The notes below the pieces were generated by a model. The model saw only the letters and a program-made list of their open reading frames with translations, made no database searches and was not told the origin of the DNA. This document shows, piece after piece, positions 59,581 to 64,000 of a stretch of 64,000 nt of DNA (the stretch's first letter is position 1; each line of letters begins with the position of its first letter). Origin of the DNA: Anodontia alba (Eukaryota; Mollusca; Bivalvia; Lucinida; Lucinidae); NCBI GenBank assembly GCA_964016985.1, contig OZ024827.1, positions 57,393,507 through 57,457,506 on the forward strand. Direction: 5' to 3'. The position numbers and the translations under genes are program-made.

Positions 59581-61290
59581 GTATGTCACAGGGATGAAAT
59601 ATTGTAGGAAATAAAAGCAAAGCACTTGACTTTGTTTTGCTTCACTTCGTTTTGTTTCCCTATAGTTCCTTCACTGGTTGCACATGGATGCACAGTGTGT
59701 TATTTTTTCCTTCCCCGATCAGTCCTTTTAAATAACGGTACCTGATTAGTAAAGTCATCCAATATTTGCATGCATGTCTTAAGGGCATGTCACTACACTA
59801 ATATGCATGATTATTTGCATGGCTCACTGCATTCATGATCTAGCTATTAGTTGGTTAAGTTCTACACTTATCTCTGTCATGTAGCCACTGCTAATATATA
59901 TTTTATATATATTTTCCAGGTATGTAAGTCATAATGTATTTTTCATTAGCTGATATTTAGCTTTTGTGATATTTTGATATTTTGCTATTTTAGAAATACT
60001 GAAATTATAAATTGTACATGAAACTGCAAGAACGTCGGGTGTTTTAGCATTCATTCATAAATCCGTACCATCTTCATTAATATTTCTTGTTAGTACTGTT
60101 TTATGTGTAATATGTTGCATAAAGATAGCATGGCTCACTGCATTCATGATCTAGCTATTAGTTGGTTAAGTTCTACACTTATCTCTGTCATGTAGCCACT
60201 GCTAAAATATATTTTATATATATTTTCCAGATGTAATGTTCCAGAATCAGAGTATTAAAGTTACCATGTTTCCTATCGTCTTGTGTTAATATGTTGTCCG
60301 GGTGAAAACCTACGTCGGTGATATTTGGTGGCCAGTGTGACACTCGGACATTCAACATCAGTTGATGAGCTGTTTTCAACATGTACACAAGAATATGTGT
60401 AACGGATAATTAGGATTTTCCAGTTCATATTTTTGGATTAACTGGATATTTATAAACTGGTGACGTCACAGTGCGCGAACCAATGGAATTTTAAGATGGC
60501 TATTTCCGGAATTGTTTGTTAATTTCATGCATGTGTATATATGGGACCCCTTCTTACTGTCAATGGATTGTCGCGTTACTCCAAAGATTTGAGGATGTAC
60601 GAGGATAATTCCGACAGCGGACATTAATACACTGTTGAGGAACTAAATAAACAGAATGTTTATTTTGTATGAACATTCGGTCGGTGTTTATAACTGACAG
60701 ACTCTTCATACCTCTATTTTTTGTTCTATAGTATGGTCTTATCATTCATAGGATGTCATGGATATATTTTTGTACGGTAAGAAAATTTTATTCCGACTGT
60801 ATCTTGCAGTTTCATAATTTTTTTCTTATGCTCAATGTCAATATAATGTTTCAATTGTTTTTCGAAAATACCTGTTCACTGCATTAGGTTATTAATAGGC
60901 TTATACCAATAGTTGGATACACACACAAAATACATGCAACCTGTAAATATAACTCATTGGGATACAATTTACTGGCTTTTCTTAGTGTCACGTCTGCACG
61001 TTGATGCTATATTTTGTTACTGACAATTGACTGAGATCGCCTATTGTGGCAGCATAGAATAAGGCCAGCATTGTTGTGATCATGTGCATAGCATGATCTT
61101 AGTTGTGTACAACCTATAGACAGTAAGTAATATGTCAGTTTAGTTTTTGTAGATTATTTGCATGATATTTTTCACCTGCACAGTAATAATGTCACTCTTT
61201 CAAACGTTAGGTTATTTCCCCTTAACTGTTTACTTCAGTTTATAAGAGTGGAGAAAGTGAAAGCCAATATTTCCACCTAAGAAAAAGCAA
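59580..61290. other. Intergenic with a 103-bp direct duplication and a promoter-like stretch
   Basis: GCATGGCTCACTGCATTCATG... to ...TATATTTTCCAG is present at 59817-59920 and 60128-60231, 311 bp apart. At 60400-60720 the sequence TGTAACGGATAATTAGG, TGACGTCAC (60462 region), GTGTATATATGGG and AATAAACAG are arranged as in a promoter or LTR. No gene. Confidence 0.5.
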
Positions 61291-61330
61291 ATGCCCGAGT
61301 GGCTCAGTTGGTAAAGGCGAAGACTTGCAA
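61291..61330 (+). other. tRNA-like 5' half
   Basis: GCCCGAGTGGCTCAGTTGGTAAAGGC resembles a tRNA acceptor, D-arm and A box. The rest does not fold as a tRNA and no B box follows. Confidence 0.35.
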
Positions 61331-61831
61331 CCAGTTAACACTAGTGGTTAAGGAACGTTTTGTTTTGTGCTTTGAAGGCTGATCGCATTAATTTTGAATT
61401 AATTATTGCTTAGACCTGTTTTCTACCTACCCATCATTGTCTTGGCACTCGTTCTGTTGAGTCTACGTGTACGCATGTATGGAGGGGAATTCTAGATATA
61501 CCCTTTCTGCGTGCATTTTCAAGTACCCATCATAGGCAGTAAGTGATGGCTCTCACCTGTTTATGTCTGAATTAGAATGTGCACATACATGTAGAACTTT
61601 GCAGACGGTCGTGATAGTTTGTGGTTATGGTTAGACGGTTATAGATAGAAACACTTAAGTGTGGTCTTAATTATTCTGCAATTAAAATAAGACTGTCCAT
61701 TTCCGGTAGGTAGATTGGTAAAATTGTCCTTTTCTCCAGGTAAATTGTCAGTGAAACGGGAATCACTCCGCCGCTCGCTGTCGATATTAATCTACATAAA
61801 TAACATAGCAAATCGATATAGGTATAAAATA

Positions 61832-61916
61832 CTGGCCGAGAGGTAAGTATACTTGTTTACCAAAAGTGTTTCTGGCTAGCTGACTGTTAGGTCGGAGGTT
61901 CGAAACCAGGGTAGAT
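61832..61916 (+). other. tRNA-derived (Leu/Ser-type) pseudogene or SINE head
   Basis: TGGCCGAGAGGTAAG (A-box-like) and, some 60 bp on, GGAGGTTCGAAACC (B-box-like). The spacing would suit a tRNA with a long variable arm. The acceptor stem is not clean, so it is not called as a functional tRNA. Confidence 0.45.
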
Positions 61917-61930
61917 GTATAATATTTTTT

Positions 61931-63430
61931 AGCTCACCTGAGCTCTGCTCAGGATGAGCTATTGTGATCACTTTTCGTCCGTCGTCCGTCCGTGCGTCCG
62001 TCCGTCCGTTAACATTTTCAAACGACTTCTCCTCTGAAGCCGCTGAGCCAATTTTGCTCAAATTTCATATGGAGCCTCCTTAGGGTGGGGGAACGAAAGA
62101 TTGCTAAAATGGTCGCGGTCCGTCAACCAAGATGGCCGCCATGCCCATATATGGTAAAAACCTTTAAAAATCTTCTTCTCCATAACCGAGGATGCCTTGG
62201 GGCTGAATCTTTGCACGAATCATCGGGGACGGGAGGTCAACCAAAGTTGCTAAAAGAATTGTCGTACGTTGACGTTTGACCTTTTTACGGCAAGGTCAAG
62301 TTCGCTTCCCTATGCATTTGTATGAGCTCTATACATTTGAATGGGAAAATTGTTAAGTTTCAAACGACTTCTCCTCTGAAGCCTCTGAGCTAATTTTGTT
62401 CGAATTTCATATGGAGCCACCTTAGGGTGGGGAAACAAAAGATTGCTAAAATTGTCGCGGTCCGTTGACCAAGATGGCCGCCATGCCCATATATGGTAAA
62501 AACCTTTAAAAATCTTCTTCTCCATAACCGAGGATGCCTTGGGGCTGAATCTTTGCACGAATCATCGGGGACAAGAGGTCAACCAAAGTTGCTAAAAGAA
62601 TTGTCGAACGTTGACGTTTGACCTTTTTACTGCAAGGTCAAGTTCGCTTCCCTATGCATTTGTATGAGCTCTATACATTTGAATAGGAAAATTGTTAAGA
62701 GTTTCAAACGACTTCTCCTCTGAAGCCTCTGAGCTAATTTTGTTCAAATTTCATATGGAGCCACCTTAGTGTGGGGAAACAAAAGATTGCTAAAATTGTC
62801 GCGGTCTGTGACCAAGATGGCCGCCATGCCCATATATGGTAAAAACCTTTAAAAATCTTCTTCTCCAGAACCGAGAATGCCTTGGGGCTGAATCTTTGCA
62901 CAAATCATCGGGAACGAGAGGTCTACCAAAGTTGCTAAAAGAATTGTCGTACATTTGACATTTGACCTTTTTACGGCAGGGTCAAGTTTGCTTCCCTATG
63001 CATTTGCATGAGCCCCATACATTTGAATAGGAAAATTGTTGAGAATTTTAAATTTCTTCTTCTCTGAAGCCACTGAGCCAAATTTGCTCAAATTTCATAT
63101 TGTGCCTTCTTAAGTCAAGGGAACGAAAGATTGCTAAAATGGTCGCGGTAGGTCGACCAAGATGGCCACCATGCCCATATATGGTAAGACCCTTTAAAAA
63201 TCTTCTTCTTCAGAACTGAGGATGCCTTGGGGCTAAATCTGTGCACAAATCATCAGGTACAGGAGATCTACCAAAATTGCTAAAAAGATTATCGTACGTT
63301 GACATTTGACCTTTTTACGGCAAGGTCAAGTTTGCTTCCCTATGCATTTGTATGAGCCCCATAACATTTATATGGGAAAATTGTTGAGAATTTGACGACT
63401 TCTCTGAAGCCACTGAGCCAAATTTGCTCA
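61931..63430 (+). mobile_element. AGCTCACC-type element, subfamily 2, with ~342-bp tandem units
   Basis: Starts AGCTCACCTGAGCTCTGCTCAGGATGAGCTA and CCGTCCGTGCGTCCGTCC. It then has four units beginning CTTCTCCTCTGAAGCC at about 62027, 62368, 62711 and 63050, each with GATGGCC(G/A)CCATGCCCATATATGG, CTTCTTCTCCA(T/G)AACC and TTTGACCTTTTTACGGCAAGG. It is interrupted at 63434 by another element. No gene. Confidence 0.8.
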
Positions 63431-63433
63431 GAT

Positions 63434-64000
63434 GTTTAGCTCACCTGAGCATGAAGTGCGCATGGTGAGCTATTGTGGTCAGTCAATGTCCGTCGTCCAT
63501 CATGGGTCATGCGGCGTGCGTCATGCGGCGTGAACAATTGCTTTAAAAGCCTACTCTTCCTACACCCCAGGGCCAATTGACTCGATACTTGGTAGGAAGC
63601 ATCAGGGTGAAATGTTGATAAAAAAATAGCTAAAATCGTTCCGATCGGAAATCCAAGATGGCCGCCATGGCCGCCATCTCGAAAATCTTTTTCGCTTCTT
63701 CTCCTGAACCGAAAGGCCAATTGACTCCAAACTTTCTAGGAAGCATCAGGGTGACTTGTAGATCAAATATAGCTAAAATCGTGTCGGTCCAAATTCCAAG
63801 ATGGCCGCCATGGCAGCCATCTTGAAAATCTATTTTTCGCTTCTACTCCTAAACCCAAAAGCCAATTGACTCCAAACTGGTTAGGAAGCATTGGGGTGAC
63901 TTATAAATCAAAAATAACTAAAATTGTGCTGATTAGAAATCCAAGATGGCCACCATGGCAGCCATCTTGAAAAGCTATTTTTTGCTTCTTCTGAACCGAA
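63434..64000 (+). mobile_element. Helentron-like tandem-repeat element, copy 3, running off the window
   Basis: Starts TAGCTCACCTGAGCATGAAGTGCGCATGGTGAGCT, the same 5' hairpin as copy 2 with changes in the loop arm, then GTCGTCC words and units of the GATGGCCGCCAT type. It lies directly after a unit of the preceding element, so is nested or joined to it. Confidence 0.85.

Overview
The window looks like a repeat-dense stretch of a metazoan nuclear genome, most likely a marine invertebrate and probably a bivalve or other mollusc. The base is inference: there are several copies of an element family starting AGCTCACCTGAGC with tandem GATGGCCGCCAT-containing units, APE-type LINEs, Tc1/mariner-type elements, a 5S-rRNA-headed SINE and long microsatellites. 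I see no intact host gene. The only host-like coding trace is a DEG/ENaC-channel-like fragment near 15.9-16.1 kb. Nearly all coding sequence belongs to mobile elements, and almost all of it is broken.

Bases 1-15126 are a decayed Polinton/Maverick (adintovirus-like) element with every gene on the + strand. In order these are a VLTF3-like late transcription factor (cut by the window edge), a packaging ATPase, a coiled-coil fibre-like protein, an uncharacterised capsid-era protein, a small Ala-rich protein, an adenain-like protease, a phospholipase-A2-like protein, a chromodomain integrase, a hydrophobic protein, a small DNA-binding-like protein and a protein-primed-type family B DNA polymerase. 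Frameshifts, stops and lost catalytic residues are frequent. At least five later insertions cut it: a LINE inside the ATPase P-loop, two Helentron-like tandem-repeat elements in opposite orientations (3958-5700 and 8431-10293), and two pieces of one retroelement family (7124-7706 and 13489-14474). No major capsid gene or element terminus is seen; the left end lies outside the window.

Bases 15.1-24.5 kb are mostly non-coding. They hold a foldback hairpin, the channel-like fragment, another AGCTCACC-type tandem element (17.4-19.9 kb) and a 1.39 kb TA-flanked inverted-repeat element (20061-21452).

Bases 24562-45562 form what I consider the main discovery: one 21.0 kb foldback-type element. Its termini are inverted arrays of a 98-bp satellite, its outer ends match at about 95 percent over some 100 bp, and a 9-bp direct repeat (GAAAAGCCC) flanks it. 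Its interior carries GC-rich tandem repeats and a block of TTAGGG-derived sequence. Later insertions sit inside it: a 2.3 kb hairpin-ended element, and a 3.2 kb element that itself contains a Tc1-type transposon placed in a CA/TA microsatellite.

Bases 45.6-64 kb hold 5S-derived SINE copies split by a 749-bp MITE and by a retroelement tail, a decayed + strand LINE (49.9-52.7 kb) with two more retroelement tails inserted, a 191-bp tandem array, a nearly full-length but frameshifted - strand LINE (56.5-59.6 kb), tRNA-like sequences and two more AGCTCACC-type elements at the right edge.
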